NCBI GenBank assembly: GCA_938003765.1
Contig: CALKYE010000254.1
Location: 1 to 64,000 of the forward strand
DNA length: 64,000 bases
Reading direction: 5' to 3'
Source: an uncultured Planctomycetia bacterium
GTDB lineage: Bacteria > Planctomycetota > UBA1135 > GCA-002686595
Below the pieces are notes generated by a model. It searched no databases, was not told the origin of the DNA, and was given only the letters and a program-made list of their open reading frames with translations. How positions within the stretch are numbered: the first letter of the stretch is position 1; the number at the start of each line of letters is the position of its first letter. This document shows, piece by piece, positions 43,530 to 53,041 of the stretch. The position numbers and the translations under genes are program-made.

Positions 43530-44723
43530 GTGCAACACAGAGCTGCTCCGACCCTTCGCCCGTTCCTGCCATCGTCGTTGCTCCCGCTGCTCGCGGCGCT
43601 GCCCGCGCTCGCGATGCCGCAGGATGACCCTCCGTCCAGTGTGCTGGCCCGCGGCGAGCAGCCGACGGAAACCGGCGCTGCGCCGCAGGAGTCTTCGAGC
43701 CGCGCGTGGAGCAAGCTCGCCACCGAGCGCTACGCCGGCAAGCAGGACGACATCTTCTTCCTCGACGCCGACACGGGCTGGTACGTCAACGGCGCGGGGA
43801 AGATCTTCAAGAGCACGGACGGCGGCGCGAGCTGGGTCGAGAAGCTGCACCAGCCCGGGACGTACTTCCGCTGCATCACGTTTCTCGACGCGCAGCACGG
43901 CTTTGCGGGCAACATCGGGCCGGGCTATTTCCCCGGAGTGAGCGACCCCAAGCCGCTGTACCGCACCGCTGACGGCGGCGAGAGCTGGAGCGCGGTCGAC
44001 AGCATCGAAGGCGCGCCCGTGGTCGGTCTGTGCGCGCTCGAGGTCGTGCGCGAGCCGTTCATCAACGCGGGCGTGCTCGATTCGCGCGCGCGCCTCGTGG
44101 CGGTCGGACGCGTCGGCGGACCCGCGGTGTTCCTGTGGTCCGACGACCTCGGCGCGACGTGGAAGCAGCGCGACCTCGGCGACAGCGCAGCGATGGCCTT
44201 CGACGTTCACTTCCACGACTTCAAGCGCGGCTTCATCGCGGCCGGGACCGACTCGAACGTCTCGCTGTCGAGCGCGCTGATCCTCGCCACCGAAGACGGC
44301 GGCCAGACCTGGAAGCCGACGTATCGGTCGACCCGGCCGTTCGAGCTGACGTGGAAGATCTCCTTCCCGACGCGCGAAACGGGCTACGTCACGGTGCAGT
44401 CCTACAACCCTGATCCGAGCGCTTCGCAGCGCTTCGTGGCCAAGACCACGGACGGCGGCAAGTCCTGGAGCGAGTTGCCGCTCGTCGACGACTTCAAGGT
44501 GCGCGCGTTCGGCGTCGGCTTCGTCGACGAACGACGCGGCTGGATCGGCGCGATGCCGGGCGGCTTCGAGACCACCGATGGGGGGGCGAGCTGGACGCGC
44601 GTCGAGATGGGCGCCGCCGTCAACAAGATCCGCATCGTCCGCAGGCCCGACGGGAGCGCGCTCGGCTTCGCGATCGGCGTCGAGGTGCATCGCCTCGAGC
44701 TGCCCGCCGCGGGCGCGAAGTGA
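43530..44723 (+). CDS. YCF48/BNR-type secreted beta-propeller
   Basis: 397 residues. The GTG at 43530 gives a signal peptide (RPFLPSSLLPLLAALPALA); the frame is open far upstream but overlaps the preceding gene. The body has six Asp-box units (STDGGASWVEK, TADGGESWSAV, SDDLGATWKQRD, TEDGGQTWKPT, TTDGGKSWSEL, TTDGGASWTRV), typical of YCF48/sialidase-like propellers. Relatives act in assembly or as glycan-binding proteins. No catalytic residues are seen. It lies 98 bp after the DUF1080 fusion gene and 224 bp before the acetylesterase gene. Confidence 0.8.
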   Translation: MQHRAAPTLRPFLPSSLLPLLAALPALAMPQDDPPSSVLARGEQPTETGAAPQESSSRAWSKLATERYAGKQDDIFFLDADTGWYVNGAGKIFKSTDGGASWVEKLHQPGTYFRCITFLDAQHGFAGNIGPGYFPGVSDPKPLYRTADGGESWSAVDSIEGAPVVGLCALEVVREPFINAGVLDSRARLVAVGRVGGPAVFLWSDDLGATWKQRDLGDSAAMAFDVHFHDFKRGFIAAGTDSNVSLSSALILATEDGGQTWKPTYRSTRPFELTWKISFPTRETGYVTVQSYNPDPSASQRFVAKTTDGGKSWSELPLVDDFKVRAFGVGFVDERRGWIGAMPGGFETTDGGASWTRVEMGAAVNKIRIVRRPDGSALGFAIGVEVHRLELPAAGAK

Positions 44724-44734
44724 GCGCGAAGTGA
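44713..44734 (+). repeat. 11-bp tandem duplication at a stop codon
   Basis: GCGCGAAGTGA occurs twice in direct succession (44713-44723 and 44724-44734); each copy ends in TGA, so the first copy supplies the stop of the YCF48-like gene. It looks like a recent replication slip and does not change the protein. Confidence 0.5.
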
Positions 44735-44947
44735 GCGCGTCGCGCGCGCGGCGGATCTCCGCGAGCGCCGGGTTCTGTCCTCTGCTCGACGCTTCGCTCA
44801 CGGGGCCATCGCGCCGAGCGCGCTTTCACCGGCTCCGCTAGCTGCACGAACCGCTTGCAAGTGCGGCGGGCGAGCGCTGCGTCGCGAAACGTCGTCGCCG
44901 GGCGCGCGGGATAGACTCCGCGCCCACCCCAGCCGGAGCCCTGTTCG

Positions 44948-47900
44948 ATGCACTTGCTCAGCACTGTTCTCGCCGCTTCGTTCGCCTGCGCCGCACTCGC
45001 GCCCTCCGCGGCGGCGCAGATCCAACTCCACGGCCTGCTCGGCGATCACATGGTGCTGCAGCGCGACGCTGACGTGGTGCTGTCGGGCAAGGCGACGCGC
45101 AACGTGACCGTGCGCGTCGAGCCCTCGTGGTCGAGCGCGCCGCTCAACGCCTCCGCCGACGCGCGAGGGGACTGGTCCGTCGTCGTGCGCACGCCGGGCG
45201 CAGGCGGGCCGCACACGATCAAGTTCTCCGGCGACGGCGAACGCACGTTGAGCGACGTCTACAGCGGCGAGGTCTGGCTGTGCTCGGGGCAGTCCAACAT
45301 GGAGTGGACCGTCTCGCAGTTCCCGAACGAGGCCTTCGGCGAGCGCGGCGCGGCCGACGAGATCGCGCGCGCGAACTGGCCGCAGGTCCGACTGCTCGAC
45401 ACGCCCAATCGCCTGTCCACGTACCCGCGCCGCGACGCGGTGGGGGAGTGGACCGTCTGCTCGCCGCGCACGGTCGGATCGTGGAGCGCGACCGCGTACT
45501 ACTTCGGCCGCATGCTGCACCGCGAGCTGGGCGTGCCGATCGGCCTGGTCACCGCCGACTGGGGCGGCACGCGCGTCGAAGCCTGGATGAGCACGCGCTC
45601 GCTCGCGCCGTTCGGTCAGTACGCCGGCACGCTCGACTACCTCGCCGTCGCCGGCGATCCGAACGCGCGCATGAAGTACGCGCGCGAGCACGGCGCGAAC
45701 TGGTGGGACCGCGTCGATGCGGCCGCGCCGCGTTCGATCCCCGCCACTTGGTTCACGACGGGCTTCGACGCTTCCGCGTGGGCCAGCATGGACCTGCCGG
45801 CCGATCTGAGCGGCGACGAGCTCTCGTCCTTCGACGGCTTCGTGTACTTCCGCACCGTGGTCGACGTTCCTGCGGAGTTCGCCGGCAAGGGCGCGACGCT
45901 CGAGCTGGGGCCGATCGACGATCGCGACGACGCGTGGTTCGACGGCCAACACGTCGGCGGCACGCGCGAGGACGGGCGCTGGAGCGTGGCGCGCAAGTAC
46001 AAGCTGCCCGCCGAGCTCGTGAAGGCCGGTCCGCGCGCGATCGCGGTGCGCGTGCTCGACACGGGCGGCAAGGGCGGCATCAACGGGACTGTGCAGCAAC
46101 TGGTGCTGCGCTCGGACGACGCGGGGCTCGCTCCGCTGCCGCTCGCGGGCGCGTGGCGCTACCGCGTCGGAGCGCGCATGAGCGAGCTGCCCTCGATGGG
46201 GCAGTCGAGCATCGAGGTGAACTCGAACACGCCGAGCGTGCTGTTCAACGGCATGCTGGCGCCGCTGCAGCCGCTGAAGTTCCGCGGCGCCATCTGGTAC
46301 CAGGGCGAATCGAACGTCGGCGAGGCGCGCCAGTACGAGCGGCTGTTCCCCGCGCTGATCGACGACTGGCGGCGCTACTTCGACTGCGGCGCGTTCCCGT
46401 TCTACTACGTGCAGATCGCGCCGTTCGAGTACCGCGGGTTCGCTCCGCACGCGGCCGCCGAGCTGCGCGACGCCCAGCGCAAGGCGTTGTCCACGCCGGG
46501 CACGGGCATGGCGATCGCGATGGACGTCGGCATGGTGCGCGACATCCATCCGGGCGGGAAGCAGCAGATCGGTCGGCGACTGGCGCTGTGGGCGCTCGAG
46601 AAGACCTACGGACGCGACGTGCTCTCGCACACCGGCCCGCTGTTCCGCAGCGCGACGCCGCAGGGCGACAAGCTGCGCGTCGAGTTCGACGGCGCGGAGG
46701 GCGGTCTCGTCATCGAAGGCGGCCCGCTGCGCGACATCTGGATTGCGGGCGAGGACCGGCGCTTCTTCGAGGCCGATGCGCAGCTCGACGGCCAGGCGCT
46801 GCTGCTGTCGAGCCCGCAAGTCGCCGCGCCGGTCGCGGTGCGCTACGGCTGGCGCAACGCGTCGCTGCCCAACCTCTACAACGCCTCGCACCTGCCCGCG
46901 TCCTCGTTCCGCTCGGACGACTGGGAGCTGGGTGACGTGATCGCCGTCGAGGACCGCGGGGCGACGAGCCACCTCAACGGCGCGCGCGAGTTCCGCCCGC
47001 TCTACAACGGTCGCGACCTGTCGGGCTGGGTGAACGTGAACTGCGCGCCGGGGACTTGGATCGCCAAGCCCGACCGCATCTGGTGCTCGGGTTCGCCCAC
47101 GGGCGTGCTGCGCACCGAGAAGCAGTACGAGAACTTCGAGCTCGAGCTCGAGTGGCGCCATCTCGCGCGCCAGGGCAACGCCGGTCTGTTCGTGTGGAGC
47201 GATCCGCTCACGGCGCGCGGCCAGCCCTTCACGCGCTCGATCGAGGTGCAGGTGATGAGCGGCATGGAAGGCCAGGGCTTCACCAGCGACGGCGACGTGT
47301 TCCCGATCCACGGCGCGGTGATGAAGCCCAGCAACGGCCGAGGCGGCGGCGCGCGCGCGTTCCCGACCGAGCTGCGCGCGCGGCCGTCGGGCGAGTGGAA
47401 CCACTACCGCCTGCGCTGCGTGAACGGCGAACTCGAGCTCGCGGTCAACGGCAAGGTGGTCACGCGCGGTTCGGAGTGCTCGCCGCGCAAGGGCTACATC
47501 TGCCTCGAGTCGGAGGGCTCGCCGGTCGAGTTCCGCAACCTGCGCATCAAGGAACTGCCGCCCGCATCGCCGGCGCTCGAAGCGCGCCACGTCGCGCTGG
47601 TCGACGACGGTTTCCGCTCGCTCTACAACGGCGTCGATTTCAGCGGCTGGAAGTTCGGGCCCGAGCACAGGGGCCACTGGCGCGCGAATGACTGGACGAT
47701 CGACTTCGACGGCGAGGGGACCGACCTGTGGAGCCAGGAGGAGTTCGGCGACTTCGTGTTGATCGCCGACTGGCGCTGGAGCGGACCGGCGCACGACGCC
47801 GACCTGCCGGTGATCCTGCCCGACGGCTCGCAGCCGCTCGGCGCCGACGGCAAGCCGCAGACCGCGCGCGTGAAGGAGTGCGGAGACAGCGGCATCTACC

Positions 47901-48223
47901 TGCGCGGCAGCTCGAAGAGCCAGGTCAACATCTGGTGCTGGCCGGTGGGCTCGGGCGAGGTGTACGGCTACCGCACGGACGCGTCGATGCCGGCCGAGGT
48001 GCGCGCCGCGGTCACTCCCAAGGTCGTGGCCGACGCGCCGTTGGGCGAGTGGAACCGCTTCGTGATCACGATGAAGGGCGATCGGCTGAGCGTGGTGCTC
48101 AACGATCAGCTCGTGCTCGATCAGGCGCAGTTGCCCGGCGTCGCGCCGCGCGGCCCGATCGCGCTCCAGAAGCACGGCTCGCCGATCCAGTTCGCGAACC
48201 TGTACGTCAAGCGACTCGACTGA
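44948..48223 (+). CDS. Sialate O-acetylesterase-type SGNH protein fused to two DUF1080 domains
   Basis: 1091 residues with a signal peptide (MHLLSTVLAASFACAALAPSAAAQ). Residues 25-670 form a sialate O-acetylesterase-like SGNH hydrolase: GLLGDHMVLQRDADV, the block I motif LCSGQSNMEW near 110-120 with the nucleophile Ser, GLVTADWGGTRVEAWMS near 200, IWYQGESNVGEA near 445-456, and IHPGGKQQIGRRL near 535. Two DUF1080 domains follow (about 681-870 and 888-1091: PLYNGRDLSGW, SLYNGVDFSGW). Probable function: de-O-acetylation of a glycan coupled to cleavage of a keto-sugar bond outside the cytoplasm. It converges on the sigma factor gene. Confidence 0.88.
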   Translation: MHLLSTVLAASFACAALAPSAAAQIQLHGLLGDHMVLQRDADVVLSGKATRNVTVRVEPSWSSAPLNASADARGDWSVVVRTPGAGGPHTIKFSGDGERTLSDVYSGEVWLCSGQSNMEWTVSQFPNEAFGERGAADEIARANWPQVRLLDTPNRLSTYPRRDAVGEWTVCSPRTVGSWSATAYYFGRMLHRELGVPIGLVTADWGGTRVEAWMSTRSLAPFGQYAGTLDYLAVAGDPNARMKYAREHGANWWDRVDAAAPRSIPATWFTTGFDASAWASMDLPADLSGDELSSFDGFVYFRTVVDVPAEFAGKGATLELGPIDDRDDAWFDGQHVGGTREDGRWSVARKYKLPAELVKAGPRAIAVRVLDTGGKGGINGTVQQLVLRSDDAGLAPLPLAGAWRYRVGARMSELPSMGQSSIEVNSNTPSVLFNGMLAPLQPLKFRGAIWYQGESNVGEARQYERLFPALIDDWRRYFDCGAFPFYYVQIAPFEYRGFAPHAAAELRDAQRKALSTPGTGMAIAMDVGMVRDIHPGGKQQIGRRLALWALEKTYGRDVLSHTGPLFRSATPQGDKLRVEFDGAEGGLVIEGGPLRDIWIAGEDRRFFEADAQLDGQALLLSSPQVAAPVAVRYGWRNASLPNLYNASHLPASSFRSDDWELGDVIAVEDRGATSHLNGAREFRPLYNGRDLSGWVNVNCAPGTWIAKPDRIWCSGSPTGVLRTEKQYENFELELEWRHLARQGNAGLFVWSDPLTARGQPFTRSIEVQVMSGMEGQGFTSDGDVFPIHGAVMKPSNGRGGGARAFPTELRARPSGEWNHYRLRCVNGELELAVNGKVVTRGSECSPRKGYICLESEGSPVEFRNLRIKELPPASPALEARHVALVDDGFRSLYNGVDFSGWKFGPEHRGHWRANDWTIDFDGEGTDLWSQEEFGDFVLIADWRWSGPAHDADLPVILPDGSQPLGADGKPQTARVKECGDSGIYLRGSSKSQVNIWCWPVGSGEVYGYRTDASMPAEVRAAVTPKVVADAPLGEWNRFVITMKGDRLSVVLNDQLVLDQAQLPGVAPRGPIALQKHGSPIQFANLYVKRLD

Positions 48224-48262
48224 CGCGCGCGCGGCCGGCCGAACGCGGTCCGGTCGCGTGTT

Positions 48263-48814
48263 TCAATGCTGCTCGAGCTGCGCGCGCAGTCGCACGAGCA
48301 CGCGGTAGTAGCGCGCCTTGATCGCGCCGGGCGTCGTGCGCTCCTCGGCGGCGATGCTCTCGAACGATTGTCCGTCCCGCGCGTGCAGCATCACGAGGCG
48401 CAGGTCCGGGTTCGGACCTTCCCGTGCGAGGGATTCGAGCGCTCCTCGCAGCGCGGCGCGCTCGGATTGGCACTCATCGATCGATCCTGAGACGTCGCGC
48501 GAGTCCACCCAGTCGGTGCGCGCAGCGCGGTGGAGCTGGCGGAGCATGTCGATCAGCGCGAAGTCGCACATGCGACCGACCCAGGTGCGCAGGCTGGAGT
48601 GTCCGCGAAAGTGGGACAGGCTCTGGAACACTCGCAGGAACACGTCCTGCTCGATGTCGTCGAGGTCGGAGTTCGAAAGCGGGAAGCCCAGCGCGCGATT
48701 GCGGATGTGAAGCCGCGCGCGAATGAACGCGAGACGAGCGACCAACTCGCGCTTCGCCGCCGCGTCGCCGGCGCACGCTTGCTGCACCAACGGCAGATCT
48801 TCGATGGACTCCAT
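48263..48814 (-). CDS. RNA polymerase sigma-70 family factor (ECF type)
   Basis: 183 residues. Region 2 is recognisable (LDDIEQDVFLRVFQSLSHFRG, about residues 51-71, then LRTWVGRMCDFALIDMLRQ), and region 4 forms the C-terminal third (LRLVMLHARDGQSFESIAAEERTTPGAIKARYYRVLVRLR). No anti-sigma gene is next to it. It is transcribed divergently from the DUF1800/DUF1501 operon across 235 bp, so it may control that operon or itself; the sequence does not prove either. Confidence 0.88.
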   Translation of the reverse strand: MESIEDLPLVQQACAGDAAAKRELVARLAFIRARLHIRNRALGFPLSNSDLDDIEQDVFLRVFQSLSHFRGHSSLRTWVGRMCDFALIDMLRQLHRAARTDWVDSRDVSGSIDECQSERAALRGALESLAREGPNPDLRLVMLHARDGQSFESIAAEERTTPGAIKARYYRVLVRLRAQLEQH

Positions 48815-49049
48815 GGACGCGCTGCCGCTGCGGCCGCGAACAGCTCTCGCTGTGCGCCCGGCTCGGGTTGCGCTCGTCGCATGAATTCATGACTCGCGAC
48901 GCGATTCTCTGAACTGGCGCCGACTCTGATCCGACTAGCGATCGCGCGCGCGATCTCGTGCACGCACGCGACGGCGATGGCGCGAACAGCGTGCACAGCG
49001 TGCGACCCACCACTCCGTCCACGCCCCCCCACTCGAAACGAGCACTTCC

Positions 49050-50870
49050 ATGGCGCACGCCCCGCTTCGCAGCAGTTCCGTGCTGCGCACCGCCATCCTC
49101 ACGGTCTGCACCGCCGCCTCAGCGTTCGCGCAGGTCACGTACACGCCCGCGGAACTCAGTCGCGCGAGCCACGTGCTGCGGCGCATGCAGCACGGAGCGT
49201 CGATCTTCGACTTCCCGAACGTGCTCGCCAACGGCGCGACGACGCAGAACACGAACATCATCAACTACATCCTCGCCAAGACCAGCGCGACACCGATCAA
49301 CGCTGGCGCCGAGGCGAACACGCTCCTGGGCTTCTACCCGTTCCCGATCACGGTGGGGCTGAGCGATCCGGCCGCCATCGGCCACGTTCCGCAGTCGGGA
49401 TCCGTCGGTTGGCGCATCCACGAACTCGCCGAGGCCTCGATCGTCCGCGCGGTCTGGTCGGAGGACACGCTCCGCGAGGTGATGACGCGCTTCTGGCAAG
49501 AGCACTTCAACACGCACTGGGGCGTCACGCGCAACTACCTGCGCAGCATGTTCCAGTCGCAGGGCTACGCGAACGCCGACATCCTCGCGCAGGAGTACGC
49601 CACGTACTTCGAGTGGCAGCAGAACGATCGCTTCCGAGTGAACGCGATGGGCAACTTCAGAGCGTTGCTCGACGCGAGCGCCAAGGGCGCGACGATGATG
49701 GTCTACCTGGACACGGTGAACAGCCAGGGGCCCACGCCGAATCAGAACTACGCGCGCGAGCTGTTCGAGCTGCACACGATGAGTCCGACTTCGCCGTTCC
49801 CGACGGCGCTGGGCGCCGTGATGCTGCCCAACTACGCGTACTCGGACATTATCGCCGCGGCCGAGATCTTCTCGGGCTGGCGGCTCACGAACACGAGCAC
49901 GGCGCCGGCCGCGCCCAACATCGTGTTCTCGTTCCTCCCCACGGTCTGCCCGACCGGCACGACACCGCTCACCGGCCACGTCACGACCTGTCCGACGCCG
50001 GGTTCGAAGGTGCTGTTCAACGCGTCGTACCTCAATCCCTTCGTAGGCGCGACCGCGCCGATCCCCGAGAATCCGACGGCGCCGACCGAGGGTGATCTGC
50101 TGCTCGATCACCTCGCCAACAGCCCGGCGACCGCGTACTTCATCTCGACCAAGCTGTATCGACTGCTGGTCAAAGACGTCGAGCCGGCGCCGTTCGATCC
50201 GCTGCTGATGAACTGCATCACGGCCTGGTACACGCAGCCCGGCGGCAACCTCCAGGCGGTGATCCAGACGCTGCTCGCGTCGAACGAGTTCCTCAACGAC
50301 ACGACGGCGCGCTGGACCAACGAGCGCCAGCCGATCGAGGCCGTGGCCCAGACCGTCGACGTGTTCCACGGCATCGGCGTCAATCCGCTCGGCGGAACAC
50401 CGGCGGAGCACAAGGCGCGCATCGCCCGCATCCGCACGCTGATCGAAGAACACGGCGGCCAGTACCTGTTCCGCTACGGCGCCCCGGACGGATTCACGCG
50501 CGGCGACAGCGAGCTGCTCACCACCTACCGGATGCTCGGCGCGACGAAGCTGCGCCAGGAGCTGTACTCGCTGTTCGGCGCGTTCACCACGAACTACCCG
50601 AGCGTCTTCTTCGACTACTTCGCGAACCTGCCGTTCATCAACTGGCTCGACGAGTGGTCGATCGTGAACTGGTTCCACTTCGTCGCCTTCACCAACGAGC
50701 TCAGCGGCGGCGACCAGAACCTCCTGTGGTGGTTCCTGTTCACGGACCTCAACGGAAACGTCGGCAACACGTTGACGACGGACTTCTTGAACAACCTCCC
50801 GGTCTTCATCCAGCGCGTGACGACGGGTCTGTCGTACATCGCTTGCCACCCCCTCAACAACCTGAAGTGA
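49050..50870 (+). CDS. Secreted DUF1800 family protein
   Basis: 606 residues with a signal peptide (SVLRTAILTVCTAASAFAQ). DUF1800 features: SRASHVLRRMQHGAS near residue 36, LREVMTRFWQEHFNTHWG near 140, the ARELFELHTMS block near 240, and AEIFSGWRLTN. The family is widespread in planctomycetes and proteobacteria and is almost always followed by a DUF1501 gene, as here (10 bp gap). Function unknown; secretion or surface export has been suggested. It has no enzyme motif that I can name. Confidence 0.9.
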   Translation: MAHAPLRSSSVLRTAILTVCTAASAFAQVTYTPAELSRASHVLRRMQHGASIFDFPNVLANGATTQNTNIINYILAKTSATPINAGAEANTLLGFYPFPITVGLSDPAAIGHVPQSGSVGWRIHELAEASIVRAVWSEDTLREVMTRFWQEHFNTHWGVTRNYLRSMFQSQGYANADILAQEYATYFEWQQNDRFRVNAMGNFRALLDASAKGATMMVYLDTVNSQGPTPNQNYARELFELHTMSPTSPFPTALGAVMLPNYAYSDIIAAAEIFSGWRLTNTSTAPAAPNIVFSFLPTVCPTGTTPLTGHVTTCPTPGSKVLFNASYLNPFVGATAPIPENPTAPTEGDLLLDHLANSPATAYFISTKLYRLLVKDVEPAPFDPLLMNCITAWYTQPGGNLQAVIQTLLASNEFLNDTTARWTNERQPIEAVAQTVDVFHGIGVNPLGGTPAEHKARIARIRTLIEEHGGQYLFRYGAPDGFTRGDSELLTTYRMLGATKLRQELYSLFGAFTTNYPSVFFDYFANLPFINWLDEWSIVNWFHFVAFTNELSGGDQNLLWWFLFTDLNGNVGNTLTTDFLNNLPVFIQRVTTGLSYIACHPLNNLK

Positions 50871-50880
50871 GCGCAGTCCC

Positions 50881-52446
50881 ATGCAACAGCCCAATCGATT
50901 CAACCGTCGCGCTGCGCTCAAAGCCGGCCTTGCTGGAGGTTTGGCCGCCGCGCTGGTCCGCACCTCGATCGGCGCCGCGCCGACGTGGATGGCGGGTTCG
51001 CCGCACAAGCTCCTGACCATCTTCCTGCGCGGGGGCTACGACGCGAACAGCGCCGTCATTCCCCACGGCGATCCGACGTACACGCTGGCCAACCGCGGAA
51101 GCACGTTCATTCCCCAGGCCAACTCGATCGCGGTGGGCGGCCTCAATCCGCTCTCGATGGGGCTCAACCCCGCGATGGCGCCGATCGCGCCGCTCGTCAA
51201 CGCCGCGATGCCGCGCATGGTGTTCCTCCACGCGACGGGCAATCCCGCTCGCACGGGTTCGCACTTCGACGATCAGCGCACCTGGGAGACGGCCACCACG
51301 CAGTGCAACATTCCGCCGCTGTTCGACATCGAAGAGGGCTGGATCACGCGCGTGGTCAGCCAGATCTTCGGCGTCGGGTTCCACGCGGCGAGCGTGTCCG
51401 AGTCCATGCAGCAGATGTACCGGACCCGGCTCGCGCCCAACAACACGTTCACGCCGGCTCGCGTGCTGCCGCACATCCGCGCGCTGAAGGACTACCCCGG
51501 CGACTCCGTGAACCAGTTCACGCTCGAGACGATCTTCCCGACGCTCGACTCCAAGCTGGTCGGGAACGCGGCTCCGCCTTCGGGCCTGCGCGCCCTGTTC
51601 TCGGGCGGCGCCGGCAAGGACGCCTTCGCGCGCGCGGTGGGGAGTCAGATGGTGGAGAGCGCCGAGTCCGTCGAGCAGGCGCTCGCCACGCTCACGCCTC
51701 CGGGCGTGTACACGCCGCTGGGCGGCGCGCTCTATCCGTTCGGGAAGCCGCCGGGAACCGTGAACCCGTACCCCACGCCCGCGAACGCCGGTTTGCTCTT
51801 GGACATCGACCCGATCCGTCGCTTCTTCATGAACCTGCGCGACGCGATGACGCTCCTGCGGCACGTGCCCGACGTCAACGTGGCCGGGATCGAGATCGGC
51901 GGCTTCGACACGCACTCCAATCAGGGCGGGTGGAACTCGACGACCAACATGATCGAAGGTCCGCTCGCGGGTCTGCTCAACGCGGTCGCGTTCGGCATCG
52001 CCTCGGTCGACGCGGAAGCGAGCGCCGGCGGGTTCGGAGCGGGCGGGAGCATCACGGTGCTCGTCGTCAGTGAGTTCGGCCGCACGTCGGCGGCGAACAC
52101 GTCCCAGGGCACCGACCACGGCGGCGCGAGCTGCGTGTGGGTCGGGAACTTCGGGAGCGGCCTGACCCGCGTCAGGACCTCGCTCACCAGCGGCGCCGTG
52201 TTCAACACCGCGCCGGCGGAGTGGCCGGGCCTGTTCTCGGCCAACGACCAGACCTTCGGTTGCCCCGGCAATCCGAGCTCGCCCGCGCCCTATCCGTTCA
52301 TGAACATCGCGACGGACTTCCGCGCGGTGTACGGGCGGATCCTGCGGACGCTGTACGGCGCGACCACGCCGCAGCTCGATCAGGTCATCCCGGGCTACTC
52401 GTCACTCTCGGGCCCGACCGCCGTCGAGCCGGTGTTCATCGTCTGA
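50881..52446 (+). CDS. DUF1501 family protein with Tat signal
   Basis: 521 residues. The N-terminus (NRFNRRAALKAGLAGGLAAALV) has the twin-arginine pattern, so it is probably exported folded by Tat. DUF1501 blocks are TIFLRGGYDANSAVIPHGDP near 43-62, LHATGNPARTGSHFDDQRT near 118-136, IEIGGFDTHSNQGGWN, and VVSEFGRTSAANTSQGTDHG near 397-416. The domain is related to the alkaline phosphatase/sulfatase fold, with conserved Asp/His metal ligands (GGFDTH, GTDHG), but activity is unproven. It is the second gene of the DUF1800-DUF1501 pair. Confidence 0.9.
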   Translation: MQQPNRFNRRAALKAGLAGGLAAALVRTSIGAAPTWMAGSPHKLLTIFLRGGYDANSAVIPHGDPTYTLANRGSTFIPQANSIAVGGLNPLSMGLNPAMAPIAPLVNAAMPRMVFLHATGNPARTGSHFDDQRTWETATTQCNIPPLFDIEEGWITRVVSQIFGVGFHAASVSESMQQMYRTRLAPNNTFTPARVLPHIRALKDYPGDSVNQFTLETIFPTLDSKLVGNAAPPSGLRALFSGGAGKDAFARAVGSQMVESAESVEQALATLTPPGVYTPLGGALYPFGKPPGTVNPYPTPANAGLLLDIDPIRRFFMNLRDAMTLLRHVPDVNVAGIEIGGFDTHSNQGGWNSTTNMIEGPLAGLLNAVAFGIASVDAEASAGGFGAGGSITVLVVSEFGRTSAANTSQGTDHGGASCVWVGNFGSGLTRVRTSLTSGAVFNTAPAEWPGLFSANDQTFGCPGNPSSPAPYPFMNIATDFRAVYGRILRTLYGATTPQLDQVIPGYSSLSGPTAVEPVFIV

Positions 52447-53041
52447 GTCGTCGAGCAGAGTTCCCCGCGGGGCGCGTTCGGAGCGATCGCTCGCTCCGGG
52501 CGCGCCCCGCGGCGCTGATCGGGCGCACGTCCCGGACTCACCGCGCGCAGAGTTCGCCGCGCTCGGGGCCGAGCCGCTGCGACGACTGTCGCCCGCCGCG
52601 AGATCGACCGGACTCATCACGCGCACATGTCCGACGAGCGGCCGGGTGACTCGGACGTGGTCGAGCTGGAGCACGACGCGCTAGTGATCGCGATCCGTGC
52701 CGTTGCGAGCCTCGTCGCACTGCTCGTGCTGTTCGCGCTGCGCCGCCGCAACGGCTGTGGAGAGCGACGATGGGCTGCGCAGGAGGGCTTCGTCCGTCGC
52801 GAGGCGCGCGTTCGAGGACTCTGGACGCGCCGCGCGAGCTCAGGGTGCGAAGACTCTTCCGAGCTCGAGGGGGCGAGCCGCGACGAAAGGCTGACTCTTC
52901 GCGCCTCGCGGGATTGCGCATTTGCCCCTACCATCGGAACGCTCGAGGCTCGACTGCGGGCGCCAGGGATGCGCCGCAGTGGCCGGCCCTCGCTCGCCGT
53001 TGTTGCGGCCTTCCACTGAACCCGACGGATCGACTCTCTCC
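52447..53041. other. Intergenic region, 595 bp
   Basis: It starts with a strong hairpin after the DUF1501 stop. A plus-strand frame at 52627-53019 begins with a hydrophobic stretch of about 20 residues (AIRAVASLVALLVLFALRRR) but turns into low-complexity Arg/Ser sequence, and its product matches no family I know, so I do not annotate it as a gene. The end of the region should hold the promoter of the next gene. Confidence 0.5.
52465..52512 (+). terminator. Strong nested hairpin after the DUF1800-DUF1501 operon
   Basis: CCGCGGGGCGCG (52465-52476) pairs perfectly with CGCGCCCCGCGG (52501-52512). Inside it CGGAGCGA (52479-52486) pairs with TCGCTCCG (52491-52498) around TCGC. That gives about 20 base pairs in one hairpin, 18 bp after the stop codon. 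No T-tract follows. Confidence 0.6.

Noticed and set aside
40333..43572. Minus-strand open frame of 1079 codons under the propeller-DUF1080 gene
   Set aside because: Shadow frame; no motif, and the plus-strand protein has several recognised domains.
44724..44947. tRNA or small RNA gene in the gap before the acetylesterase
   Set aside because: No cloverleaf, CCA end or conserved T-arm sequence found; the gap looks like ordinary promoter DNA.
44798..48175. Minus-strand open frame of 1125 codons under the acetylesterase gene
   Set aside because: Shadow frame of a gene with a complete SGNH motif set; the composition is Arg/Ala/His-rich.
52627..53019. Plus-strand frame of 130 codons with one hydrophobic stretch
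   Set aside because: The first 40 codons look plausible, but the rest is Arg/Ser-rich and there is no family match or ribosome site; left unannotated.
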